Assembly: GCA_028874195.1 (NCBI GenBank)
Contig: JAPPLM010000017.1
Span: 1-32,024 of the forward strand
DNA: 32,024 nucleotides
Source: Chloroflexota bacterium
Lineage (GTDB): Bacteria > Chloroflexota > UBA11872 > VXOZ01
Direction of reading: 5' to 3'
Of the stretch, positions 6,743 through 14,807 are shown piece by piece. The notes under the pieces are model-generated. The model was not told where the DNA came from and searched no databases. It saw nothing but the letters and a program-made list of their open reading frames with translations. The translations under genes and the position numbers were made by a program. Position 1 is the stretch's first letter. Each line of letters begins with the position of its first letter.

Positions 6743-9682
6743 GTGAACGTGCATTTGTCCGACATCACCCCAGATAAGGACAACCCCGTGCGCCTGCTCG
6801 ACGAGATGCGGCAGGCTCTGGAGGCCGAATGCGCTGCGACGCAGGCCCAAGCGGCAACGTTTCGCGCGGAGGTGGTGTCCGGCACGCTGCTTGGGGATGG
6901 TGACGGCGGCTACATCTATGCATTTCTGCTTACTGCGGTGCTGCCAATCTCAGACGATATGCCGGGAGAGTTGCACATTGGAAGCCAAGTGTATCCCTGC
7001 CGCATTGTCGCCGTGTCAGGCTTGCACGTTTCCTTGCTGCTGGCGTCCGCTCCCGCTCGCGTTATCGAGCGCGCCACGCTGGTGGCGCAGCCGTGGGTGG
7101 CGCTCAGTCGGCTTTACGAGGAGCTTGAACATCGCTCGGTAGAGTCAGCTACTGGCCAAGGGTTGAGCGCGGCGCTCTTTGGCGGAAACTCTGCCGCCGT
7201 GGAAGTGATTGCCTACACGGCGAAAGATCTGGATGAAGCGCCGCTGAACGAGGCGCAACAAGCGGCGCTCGCCACGGCGCTCCAGCATCCGGTGGCGGTT
7301 ATTGCCGGACCGGCGCACTCCGGCAAGACCCTCGTGCTTAGCAGAATAGCGGCCGCCTGCTTGGAGTCCGGCAAACGTGTTCTCATACTGGCGGCTGCCA
7401 ACGACTCCGTCGATTCAGCACTCGGGATGCTGGCCGCAGCCGGCGCGAGTCCTGTGTATGCTGCCGGCGAGATGTTGCGGAGCGGCTGTGGCGCCGCTCC
7501 GGACGTATGGCGCGCGTACCCCTTGCTTGCGTCGGAACAAGCCGAAAACCGCCTCCGCGCGGAGTTAGAGCAAGAGCTGGCTGCGCTGGAGACCGAACGA
7601 GCCGCGCTAACGGAACGAGCGCACGCCCTGAGCGTCTTGCAGAAGGCTGCGGACCTTGCCCGGCGCGCGGCGGAAGAACGCACTGCCGTGCAGGCGGAGG
7701 TGGCTGCGCTGTTGGCGCGACAAGAAGACGGGGCTCAGGAGGGTGCGGGATCTTCAAGCGTGCAGTTCTTGAAAGAGCGGTGGCAGCACGTGTGGCAGCA
7801 TGCCAAGCGTCTCACGGGGCGCTCCACCGGCGGCTTCCGGCAGACGTATCGTGAAGACTCGGAGCGGCAGCGGCAGGAAGCCTATGAGTACGCGCAGCAA
7901 CTCGCTGAAGCGCAACGCCGTCTCGATGAATGCAGGGCAACCGCCGAGCGCCTGCATACCAGCGTTCGTGGGCAGCTCGCACAGTACGATCTCACCGCTG
8001 ACAGCGTGGATGCCGCATGCGCAGACACGGCAGCGCGACTGCGCGCGTTGGAGAAGAAGCAAGAAAGCGCCTTGGGCGACTTGAACGAAGTACAGCGCGC
8101 CGCCCGTGCGCGAGCACGATTGGTGGGGTGTACGCTCACACACGCCCTCGTTGCCGAGGCGTTCGCGCCGGAGTCGTTCGACGTTGTACTCGTCGACGAC
8201 GCCCACTCCATTCCCTTGCCGCACCTCTTCTGGGCAGCCGGTCTGGCGCGTTCGCGCCTTGTCGTTACCACGGAGGAAGCTGCGCTGCAGCCATGGCACT
8301 GCGCGCAACCGGCGGTCGCAAGGCGGTGGCTGGGCCGGTCGTTCGCTGCCTTCGCAGCAGGCATGGGTGCGCAACCCGCGCCGCAGGTTGTAAACCTCAC
8401 AGAACGCTATGGGCTGCATGCCCCAACTGCCGAGGCCGTTGCACGCTGGCTGGATGAGGCGGGCGATGGCGGCGGAGCGCGTCTGCTGCGCGCGCCAAGA
8501 CGGCCGCAAGGGCCGCGCCGCAGCGTGAGACGGCGCTTGCCGGTACGCGGACACACCGTGCCTCTCGACATGGCGCTTGACTATGAGAGTCCGCTGGTGC
8601 TGGTTGATACCGGCGCAGTGAAGCCGTGGTGCGAGGCGGTCCCGCAGGAAGGGCGCGTGAACATCGCGAGCGCTCTCACTACGATTGCGCTGGCGGAACG
8701 GCTCCGCGCGGCTGAACCCTCGGCCTCCATTGCCCTTGTCACGCCGTTTGCCGCGCAGGCTCGGCTGCTCGTTCAGGTGGCGCGTGATCGGGAGATCGCC
8801 GCTGCTATCGAGGTCTATGCGCCGCCTTGTCTGCCTACACAGGCAGCGGACAGCGTGATTATGGATACGGTGGAGGCCCCGGGTACCTTCGCCTGGTCCG
8901 CTCTCGACGACTCGCGCCCGGATTCCCAGGCGTATGCTTTCTATAGCGGTGTGTTCTCGCAGGCGCGGCGGCGCGTCTTTATCGTCGCACACTGGAAGCA
9001 CGTGCGGGACACGTTCGGCGCGCGCGCGCTAATGCGGCGCATGCTGGGCGAAGCCGTGGACGCAAAGTGGGCGGTTTCGGCGGCAGAACTGGTGCCGAGC
9101 GAGCGGGCGGGCACGCTGGCGCGTATGGCAGCGGCTTCGTCTCGTGCAAATGGAACGAAAAGCAAGCGGTCCGGCGCAGCCACCGGCTGGCGGCTGCTCT
9201 TGGAGGACCTGCAAGCGGCCGAGCGCCTCATCACTATATTGAGTCCGCGTCTGGCCCTGACGACGGTGGAGCGCGTGGTGAGTTGGCTGCCGTCCGCGCT
9301 CTTGGAGCGCGGCGCCGTGCGCCTTATCACGCTCCCAAGCGGACAGCGCAGCGGACAAAGCGTGCAGTCGGCGGAAGCGCGCCTCGTGTGTGAGCAAATG
9401 GGCGTGCGCGTGGAGGAACGCAACGCATTGGCGGCCAATCTTGTCATCGTAGACGACCGGCTCGCCTGGGACTGTACGTTTCCGCTCCTTGGGGCCGGCA
9501 GCCGCGGTGGGGAGATGCGCCGTATCGAGAGTGCGCAGGTTGCCAGCGTGTTGCGCAGGCTCTTGTCAGCGCCGGTCAGCGGTGCAATCACCGAAGATAT
9601 CGCCGCATTCTTGCCTTTCACCGGGACGAGTACTGCCATTGAGAGTGCGGCCGTAGAGCCAGCGCACCGTGCCCTGAGGTAG
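6743..9682 (+). CDS. Superfamily 1 helicase-like protein with coiled coil and C-terminal PLD-like domain, motifs degenerate
   Basis: The 979-residue protein has an N-terminal beta-rich region (about 40-130), a Q-motif-like LNEAQQAALATAL (168-180) and an intact Walker A GPAHSGKT (189-196). A long charged helical/coiled-coil insertion follows (about 265-450), then the Walker B region LVDDAHS (484-490; DDAH instead of DEAx). Later SF1 motifs are recognisable but eroded: TTEEAALQP (509-517) replaces the GDxxQLPP motif, LTERYGLH (552-559) has Gly for the YR arginine, SIALVTPFAAQ (662-672) is well kept, and VFSQARRRVFIVAH (737-750) lacks the motif VI arginine of the VALTRA type. Residues about 815-940 resemble a phospholipase D-like domain, but the HxK of HxKxxxxD is replaced by A897 and N899 before VDD. 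The architecture (Upf1/Dna2-type helicase plus PLD) recalls COG1112 proteins and the antiphage protein MkoC of type II Mokosh. GTG start with a weak ribosome binding site. Confidence 0.75.
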   Translation: MNVHLSDITPDKDNPVRLLDEMRQALEAECAATQAQAATFRAEVVSGTLLGDGDGGYIYAFLLTAVLPISDDMPGELHIGSQVYPCRIVAVSGLHVSLLLASAPARVIERATLVAQPWVALSRLYEELEHRSVESATGQGLSAALFGGNSAAVEVIAYTAKDLDEAPLNEAQQAALATALQHPVAVIAGPAHSGKTLVLSRIAAACLESGKRVLILAAANDSVDSALGMLAAAGASPVYAAGEMLRSGCGAAPDVWRAYPLLASEQAENRLRAELEQELAALETERAALTERAHALSVLQKAADLARRAAEERTAVQAEVAALLARQEDGAQEGAGSSSVQFLKERWQHVWQHAKRLTGRSTGGFRQTYREDSERQRQEAYEYAQQLAEAQRRLDECRATAERLHTSVRGQLAQYDLTADSVDAACADTAARLRALEKKQESALGDLNEVQRAARARARLVGCTLTHALVAEAFAPESFDVVLVDDAHSIPLPHLFWAAGLARSRLVVTTEEAALQPWHCAQPAVARRWLGRSFAAFAAGMGAQPAPQVVNLTERYGLHAPTAEAVARWLDEAGDGGGARLLRAPRRPQGPRRSVRRRLPVRGHTVPLDMALDYESPLVLVDTGAVKPWCEAVPQEGRVNIASALTTIALAERLRAAEPSASIALVTPFAAQARLLVQVARDREIAAAIEVYAPPCLPTQAADSVIMDTVEAPGTFAWSALDDSRPDSQAYAFYSGVFSQARRRVFIVAHWKHVRDTFGARALMRRMLGEAVDAKWAVSAAELVPSERAGTLARMAAASSRANGTKSKRSGAATGWRLLLEDLQAAERLITILSPRLALTTVERVVSWLPSALLERGAVRLITLPSGQRSGQSVQSAEARLVCEQMGVRVEERNALAANLVIVDDRLAWDCTFPLLGAGSRGGEMRRIESAQVASVLRRLLSAPVSGAITEDIAAFLPFTGTSTAIESAAVEPAHRALR

Positions 9683-9730
9683 TCGGCAGCGGTTCACTAT
9701 CGGAGCGTTGGGCTTCCCGGCAGCGCGCTC

Positions 9731-10201
9731 TTAGTCTTCAGCGAAGTCGCCAAGTGTGGGCTGTTCGACGGTAATGTAGTCCCGGCAGGCCATGATGATG
9801 GAGGCCGAGCGGCTGCCGGCGTTGAACGAGATGCGGTCGTTTTCCAGCAGGCCGCGGTCCACATACGTGGATAGGTCGAGCACGCTGCCGAAGGGCGGTA
9901 CCGCTCCGACGGGTAGGCCGGTGAGTTCGCGCAGTTCATCCGGATTGACCATGCGCAGGTTCTTGACACCGAATGCCCGCTTGAAGGCACGGGTACCGAC
10001 GCGTTTGTGGGCGGGCACGACTGCCAGCACACTAGCTTCATCCGCGGCAAAGACGAGGGCCTTCGCGCCCTCGTGCAGGGGCGTGCCCCGGATTTCTGCC
10101 GCTTCCTGACTGGTCTTCACGGGCGCGTGCTCTTTGAACGTGAAGGTGATGCCGCGACTGTGGAGCAGCTCTTGAATGCGCGCGGTTATTGATTGAGTCA
10201 T
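9731..10201 (-). CDS. YbaK/ProX-type aminoacyl-tRNA deacylase (trans-editing)
   Basis: This 156-residue single-domain protein of the YbaK/EbsC (INS-like) superfamily hydrolyses mischarged tRNAs, for example Cys- or Ala-tRNA(Pro), in trans. The catalytic-lysine block GAKALVFAAD (45-54, K47) is present, as are the family's TGLPVGAVPPFG loop (94-105) and the C-terminal FNAGSRSASI segment (126-135) that lines the pocket. Length fits stand-alone deacylases. Which tRNA it edits cannot be told from sequence alone. It lies 64 bases downstream of the PIN gene on the same strand and converges with the helicase-like gene. The upstream ribosome binding site (TAGGG) is weak. Confidence 0.87.
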   Translation of the reverse strand: MTQSITARIQELLHSRGITFTFKEHAPVKTSQEAAEIRGTPLHEGAKALVFAADEASVLAVVPAHKRVGTRAFKRAFGVKNLRMVNPDELRELTGLPVGAVPPFGSVLDLSTYVDRGLLENDRISFNAGSRSASIIMACRDYITVEQPTLGDFAED

Positions 10202-10265
10202 ACGTGGCCCTACGCTCGCTACAGAATACAGGGTTTGGCACGTGAGTTCGGCAATTCACCCCACA

Positions 10266-10691
10266 CTACGCACTGTCCACCAACTCGATGCGGTCACCAT
10301 AACGGCGGAAGTCTGCGGTATTGAACGTCAACAGTCTGTGCTCGCCGTGCGCCAGCATGGTCGCGACGATGTTGGCGTCGTGAATCTGCCGTCCTCCTAC
10401 CGTAACCTCGCGGCACAGCGCGAGCAAAGACTGGGTTACCTCGGGACCATCTTCGAGCATCTCGAAGCCGTTCGTCAACCGGTCCACGTCAGCGAGCGCG
10501 TCCTCCCGCGCGATGGCGATTGACCAGGTCTGCGGGCGGGTAACTACGGACAGATACTCACGCACAACCTGCCGGCTGATCCGCAGCGGTTCGAGGTCTT
10601 GAAACGCGCGCTCTAGTTGCGCTCTCGCAAGATCATGATCTGGGGCCTCAAGAATGCGGGCATTTACGAGGACATTAGTATCGATGAACAT
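10266..10691 (-). CDS. PIN-domain ribonuclease, VapC-like toxin
   Basis: This 141-residue PIN domain is the usual size for VapC toxins, Mg-dependent endoribonucleases that cleave tRNA or rRNA. The acidic residues are in place: D4 in MFIDTNVLV, E45 in VVREYL, D105 in IHDANIVATM and a final acidic/Asn site in TFNTADF (122-128). It reads through without frameshift, so it looks intact. The upstream gene at 10699-11106 is only 7 bases away on the same strand, the antitoxin position, but encodes a DUF7662 protein rather than a classic VapB. The toxin assignment rests on domain and context; activity is not shown. Confidence 0.85.
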   Translation of the reverse strand: MFIDTNVLVNARILEAPDHDLARAQLERAFQDLEPLRISRQVVREYLSVVTRPQTWSIAIAREDALADVDRLTNGFEMLEDGPEVTQSLLALCREVTVGGRQIHDANIVATMLAHGEHRLLTFNTADFRRYGDRIELVDSA

Positions 10692-10698
10692 AGGGGAG

Positions 10699-11106
10699 TT
10701 AGGCTCTGTCCTCGTAGATGTCCTCTCGCCTCAAGCTTAATCCTTGCGGCCACGCCCCCGCGCGGTGGACGGGCCAGACCGCTGCGAGCGTGCGTGGGCG
10801 CGTGCTTGCCGCGGACTGCCGTTGCCTCAGCAGCAGCGTCTCGGCATGCATGTCTACCTCAGCCGTCTCCCAGCCGGCAACACCCCAGGCAAGAGCCTGA
10901 CTGTGACCGTTGCCGCCACTCTGGTTTGCCCACCATGGCCGGTGCAGACGCGCGGAAGCGGGCAGCGAAAAGCCTAAGATGGACTCGATCTCGCTGAAGG
11001 TTGTCCGCCATTCCTCGGCCCGCAGACGGCACAGATATGTATACAGTCGCTGATACTTGCCGCGGCTTGCCATCTCCAGATACTTCCGGTCTCGATCTAA
11101 AGCCAT
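10699..11106 (-). CDS. DUF7662-domain protein, putative antitoxin of the PIN toxin
   Basis: This 135-residue protein has residues about 17-92 matching the DUF7662 pattern: YQRLYTYL, TTFSEIESILGFSLP (35-49), SARLHRPWWAN (51-61), HSQALAWGVAGW (68-79) and the closing VD. The C-terminal tail (93-135) is basic then acidic, ending in LSLRREDIYEDRA, the sort of short flexible tail that antitoxins use to cover the toxin groove; that reading is inference. It is the first gene of a two-gene unit with the PIN protein 7 bases downstream. DUF7662 has no established function that I know of. ATG at 11106 has GAGGAGAC about 9-11 bases upstream; an internal ATG at residue 12 is a possible alternative. Confidence 0.75.
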   Translation of the reverse strand: MALDRDRKYLEMASRGKYQRLYTYLCRLRAEEWRTTFSEIESILGFSLPASARLHRPWWANQSGGNGHSQALAWGVAGWETAEVDMHAETLLLRQRQSAASTRPRTLAAVWPVHRAGAWPQGLSLRREDIYEDRA

Positions 11107-11276
11107 GCTGGGGCCGTCTCCTCATCACGAATTTGGCAGAGCAACCGCTCAGGTACTATTTTAGGTAGTTAGTGCACATCGCACAAGGTTAGAAGGTGTG
11201 CTGACGCGGGCGAGAGTACCCCTTACCTTAGAGCGAGAAGGCCGGGACGCAGAGAGCCACTCCGTAGTCCACCCGC

Positions 11277-12035
11277 TCAGAGCAGGCCTACGGTCAGACC
11301 GCCGTCGATGTGGATGACTTGACCGGTGATGTATGAGGCCGCGTCGCTTGTCAAATAATCGACCAGCGCGGCGATCTCCTCTGGTGTTCCGGCCCGCTTG
11401 ATGGGCAGCTTCTGCATGAGGCGGTCCATGAGGTGCGGCGGGATATCGTGGGTCAAGTCTGTGGGAATGTACCCCGGTGCAATGGCGTTCACGGTGATGC
11501 CTCGGCTGCCCATTTCCACGGCGGTCGAGCGTGTGAACGCGACCACACCGGCTTTGGCGGCGGTATAGTTGGCTTGGCCGGGGTTCCCTACCAGCCACCC
11601 CACCGAGGTGATGTTGATGATGCGGCCCCAACGCTGCGCCAGCATGGGACGCAGAGCCGCGCGCGTGCAGAGGAACGCGCCGCGCAGGTTTGTGTCTACA
11701 ACCAGGTCCCAGTCGTCGTCGCTCATTTTGAGGACGAGCGTATCTTTGGTGATGCCGGCGTTGTTCACCAGGACGTGGAGCTCGCCGAATGTTTCCAGAG
11801 TGCGGTCGACGACAGACTTCACGGCCTCGGCGTCGCGCACGTCGCCGCTGACCGCCAGCGCGTTGCCGCCTTCTTCTTGTATCTGAGCAACGGTCTCGTG
11901 TGCGGCCTCTTCGTTGACCTGATAGTTGATCGCTACGTTAGCGCCCGCGGCGGCCAAGTGGAGCGCAATGGTACGACCAATCCCACGCGAGGCGCCGGTT
12001 ACGAGTGCGGTCTTGCCGGTGAGGTGTCGTTCCAT
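11277..12035 (-). CDS. fabG: SDR-family 3-oxoacyl-ACP reductase (FabG-like)
   Basis: This 252-residue classical short-chain dehydrogenase reduces 3-oxoacyl-ACP with NADPH if it is a true FabG. Motifs: TGASRGIG (13-20) cofactor loop, NNAG (91-94), N116, catalytic S144, and Y157 with K161 in GNPGQANYTAAK, a phrase typical of FabG itself. The C-terminal ITGQVIHIDGGLTVG is also typical. No other fatty-acid genes are adjacent, so the enzyme could equally be a FabG paralogue acting on another hydroxyacyl or sugar substrate. ATG at 12035 gives the normal FabG N-terminus (MERHLTGKTALVTG); a longer reading to 12080 adds 15 unlikely residues. Only a weak GAGA precedes it. Confidence 0.85.
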   Translation of the reverse strand: MERHLTGKTALVTGASRGIGRTIALHLAAAGANVAINYQVNEEAAHETVAQIQEEGGNALAVSGDVRDAEAVKSVVDRTLETFGELHVLVNNAGITKDTLVLKMSDDDWDLVVDTNLRGAFLCTRAALRPMLAQRWGRIINITSVGWLVGNPGQANYTAAKAGVVAFTRSTAVEMGSRGITVNAIAPGYIPTDLTHDIPPHLMDRLMQKLPIKRAGTPEEIAALVDYLTSDAASYITGQVIHIDGGLTVGLL

Positions 12036-12208
12036 GTTCTCAGTGCGTTGCGTTTGAATGCGACTGCAAACCTTGTACACATCAGTTAGCCGCAGCCGAT
12101 GCCTCTGGAAATCCTTACATAACGCTTCTAAACAGATGAAACAGCCCGATGAATGCGCCGAGTTCCCCTCACCCCGAACATCTGTTACCCATCAGCCCAG
12201 TCTGTACA

Positions 12209-12276
12209 CTCCCCAGGGAGAGGGAGTCTTTTCGGCTGCCGCTCCGGGTTATGCAAAGATCTCCCCAGGGAGAGGG
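12209..12276. repeat. Pair of ctccccagggagaggg direct repeats
   Basis: The 16-base sequence ctccccagggagaggg occurs at 12209-12224 and again at 12261-12276. Each contains the small palindrome ctcccc/gggagag. A related cctcaccc element lies at about 12,168. They fill the 262 bases between the FabG-like gene and the methyltransferase gene, where nothing else was recognised. Confidence 0.6.
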
Positions 12277-12297
12277 TGCCCCTTTGACCGACGCACG

Positions 12298-13140
12298 TCA
12301 CACCTTTTCGGCGACAACCTGCAGCCAGTAGCGGGGGACCGTTGTTAGTTTCAGCTCTTTCACGGCTTCGCGAATGCCGTGCTTGAGCACTTCGGCTCCC
12401 ACGTCCAGCGGCACGCTCGGCAGCACTCCTTCGATGAAGAGCGAGTAGTCGCTGATGTCTTCCAGGCTCTCTTGGGTCATTTCTACTTGCCGGCATTCGA
12501 GGTGGGTCACAGCGAAGCCGTTCTCTTGCAGCAGCGCCGAATACTGATCGGGCGAAAGCCAACGCATAGCCGTCGTCTTGGCGTCCTTGACGATTTTGAC
12601 GTTGGGGTACTCGCGCCGCATCTTCTGCACCGCACGGACGACCCAGAGGCGATTGGCTTTCTCGGTGATTGGAAGATAGGCGCCGTCGAAGAAGGTCGTG
12701 TTGAAGGCGACGACTCCGCCGGGATTCAGCGCTTTGCCAATCTCTTTGAAGACGGCGTGCTTATCCTCGATGAGGTGAATGGCGTTGCAGAAGAAGAGAG
12801 CGTCCGCTGACGATACAAGCTGGGATACGTTCTCCGCGCTGCCGTTGAGAAACCTGACCATGGCGCTCGTGACGCTCTGCCGCGCTTTGTCCAAGGCTAA
12901 GGGGGATGGGTCTATGCCGAGGATTTGGGCCTTCAGTCCCAGGCGCTGCACTTTGGCAAGGACCAGTCGCGTGATCGCGCCGGTGCCGCAGCCAAGATCG
13001 ACGATGCGGCGCTGTACGTTGGGATCGAGCCGCTCGAGGAAATTCAGGGCCGAATCGACCAGGTCGGTATTAGTTTCACGATAGAACTCATGCCGAGCGA
13101 ATGGCTCGAAGGAGTGATCCGTTCCTCGTGTACCAGCCAT
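12298..13140 (-). CDS. Class I SAM-dependent methyltransferase
   Basis: This 280-residue protein has a class I methyltransferase core: motif I DLGCGTG (48-54), the acidic ribose-binding strand GIDPS (75-79), FFCNAIHLI (116-124) as motif IV and LNPGG (138-142) before strand 5. Residues about 150-280 form a variable cap probably binding the acceptor. The acceptor is unknown; UbiE, BioC and small-molecule O-methyltransferases share this core. ATG at 13140 is preceded by GAGAGGAAGGTG, which decides the start over an upstream in-frame ATG at 13164. It may be transcribed from the TATAAT-containing element near 13325. Confidence 0.8.
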   Translation of the reverse strand: MAGTRGTDHSFEPFARHEFYRETNTDLVDSALNFLERLDPNVQRRIVDLGCGTGAITRLVLAKVQRLGLKAQILGIDPSPLALDKARQSVTSAMVRFLNGSAENVSQLVSSADALFFCNAIHLIEDKHAVFKEIGKALNPGGVVAFNTTFFDGAYLPITEKANRLWVVRAVQKMRREYPNVKIVKDAKTTAMRWLSPDQYSALLQENGFAVTHLECRQVEMTQESLEDISDYSLFIEGVLPSVPLDVGAEVLKHGIREAVKELKLTTVPRYWLQVVAEKV

Positions 13141-13564
13141 AGAACACCTTCCTCTCACCGACACCAGCGCTCAATATGCTTGAGGGGTGGTATCGTATTC
13201 TCCCTTCACCTCAAGGTCTGTCGTTGATTTGGCAAGCGGCATACTACATTGCCCAAGGTCTGCGGCGAATTTCCGCATGTTGCTCACAGACCCACCACTA
13301 GCCTCCTGGCAATGGCACATCCCTATTATACGGGTATTTTTAGATGCAGGGTCAGATTTTGCCAGCCGCCTGCGCGGTGACGCCCTGCGCGGGAAACGGA
13401 ACGGCTTGGAACGCAATGCTACAATGGGTGCGTGGCTGATTGCAAGATAGCAGCGGCATCCGGTTCACACCAATTAGATTCGTAACGTTTCGTTTAGCCG
13501 AAGCGAGTGACGTTCAGCATAACGTGAATGGTTGCTCTGACGGCTCAATGCAGAGGACTCGAGA
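13141..13564. other. Divergent intergenic region, 424 bases
   Basis: This region lies between the minus-strand methyltransferase and the plus-strand enolase-superfamily gene. It contains the palindromic ccctattatacggg element (13321-13334) that gives the candidate minus-strand promoter. Short open frames of 81-100 codons on either strand show no recognisable content, so I do not call a gene. Confidence 0.5.
13325..13355 (-). promoter_or_regulatory. Candidate promoter for the methyltransferase gene
   Basis: On the minus strand a perfect TATAAT (13325-13330) lies 19 bases after CTGACC (13350-13355), a partial -35 match. The spacing is slightly long and the leader would be about 180 nt, so this is only a candidate. 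Confidence 0.3.
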
Positions 13565-14752
13565 ATGAGAATTCGCACGGTAGAAGCAGTGCCGCTCCGC
13601 TGGCCTTTGCCAAGCAGCGGCCATGAACGCGTTTCGGACTATGGGCCGCATGATGAGGCACACGCCGTCATCGTCAGGATTGAGACGGACGACGGGCTGG
13701 TGGGACACGGCGAGGTGCATCCCGGCTACGGCTACACGCGCGGCGCGTGCTGGTCGCTGAAAGCCATCGTCGAAAAGGAACTCGGCCCCGAAATCATTGG
13801 CGAGGATCCCACACAACCCGAGTACGTCTGGGAGAAGATGTACAATGGGCCGCGCTTGGGCATCGCGCTCACGTACGGCCAGAGCGCGCCCCGCATGGGC
13901 CGCCGCGGCGTAACTGTCTGCGCTTTGGGCGGCATCGACATGGCGCTTTGGGACATCTACGCCCGGTCGCTCGGTGTGCCCATCTACAAGCTGCTGGGCG
14001 GCGGCTACCGCTCACGGTTGCCGACCTATGCGAGCGGCGGTCACGCGGCCGCGGAGGAAGCGGGCGCAGAGGCGCTTACGTACCTTGCCAAGGGCTTTCG
14101 CAATGTGAAGATGCGCGTGGGCGCCATGGACGCGCCGCGTGTCGTCGCCGATGGAATTGTGCGCATTCGGGCGGTGCGTGAAGCAATCGGGCCGGACGGC
14201 GAACTCATGCTCGATGCCCACGGCTCTCTCAACGAGTCGCAGGCAATCCGCCTGGCGCAGGCGGCGGAGGAGTACGACATTTCGTGGTTCGAAGAGCCGG
14301 TGAGCAGCGACAATTGGAACGGCATGCGCCGCGTGCGGGAGGCTACGTCGATACCCATCTCGACCGGCGAAAACGACTTTACGCACTTCGACTTTCGCGA
14401 CATCATTGCCCATGAAGCGGCGGACATCTTGCAGCCAGACCTGGCCGTTGTTGGCGGGTTTACGGCGGCGCAGCGCATTGGTGTGCTGGCACATGCGGCT
14501 AACCTGCAGGTAGCGCCCCACATTTGGGGCTCAGCGTTGCTCTTCTACGCCAGCTTGCAACTGGCGGCGGCGCTGCCCAATTGTCCGATCATCGAGTTTC
14601 GCCAGGGCGGCAATCCGCTCTTTACTGAGTTGATCTCGCCGCCGCCCGCAATCGATGGCGAGGGATACGTGACGATCCCCTCAGGACCGGGCTTGGGCGT
14701 CGAAATCGATCTGGAAGCGGCGCAGCGGAAATTCCCTTTCGAGGGTTCATAG
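13565..14752 (+). CDS. Mandelate racemase/muconate lactonizing enzyme family protein (acid-sugar dehydratase type)
   Basis: This 395-residue enolase-superfamily protein has an N-terminal capping domain (1-130) and a barrel domain. Expected active-site residues: the basic pair on strand 2 appears as K182-M-R184 (KxR rather than KxK), metal ligands D217 (LMLDAHG), E243 or E244 (WFEEPV) and E269 (STGEN), and the His-Asp dyad as D292 (QPDLAVVGG) and H319 (APHIWGS). This layout fits the mandelate-racemase subgroup, which mostly dehydrates sugar acids such as galactonate, gluconate or rhamnonate, giving 2-keto-3-deoxy acids. The exact substrate is not assigned. ATG at 13565 is preceded by AGAGGACTCGAGA. 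The next gene begins 55 bases downstream on the same strand, so the two probably form an operon. Confidence 0.88.
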   Translation: MRIRTVEAVPLRWPLPSSGHERVSDYGPHDEAHAVIVRIETDDGLVGHGEVHPGYGYTRGACWSLKAIVEKELGPEIIGEDPTQPEYVWEKMYNGPRLGIALTYGQSAPRMGRRGVTVCALGGIDMALWDIYARSLGVPIYKLLGGGYRSRLPTYASGGHAAAEEAGAEALTYLAKGFRNVKMRVGAMDAPRVVADGIVRIRAVREAIGPDGELMLDAHGSLNESQAIRLAQAAEEYDISWFEEPVSSDNWNGMRRVREATSIPISTGENDFTHFDFRDIIAHEAADILQPDLAVVGGFTAAQRIGVLAHAANLQVAPHIWGSALLFYASLQLAAALPNCPIIEFRQGGNPLFTELISPPPAIDGEGYVTIPSGPGLGVEIDLEAAQRKFPFEGS

Positions 14753-14807
14753 GACCGCCGTTGCTGGACACATACCCTGGAGGCACTGCGGGAGAGAGGA
14801 AAAAGCG

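Noticed and set aside
6743-9682. Naming the helicase-PLD protein as Mokosh type II MkoC
   Set aside because: The domain order is similar, but both active sites are degenerate and a family match cannot be shown without an HMM search.
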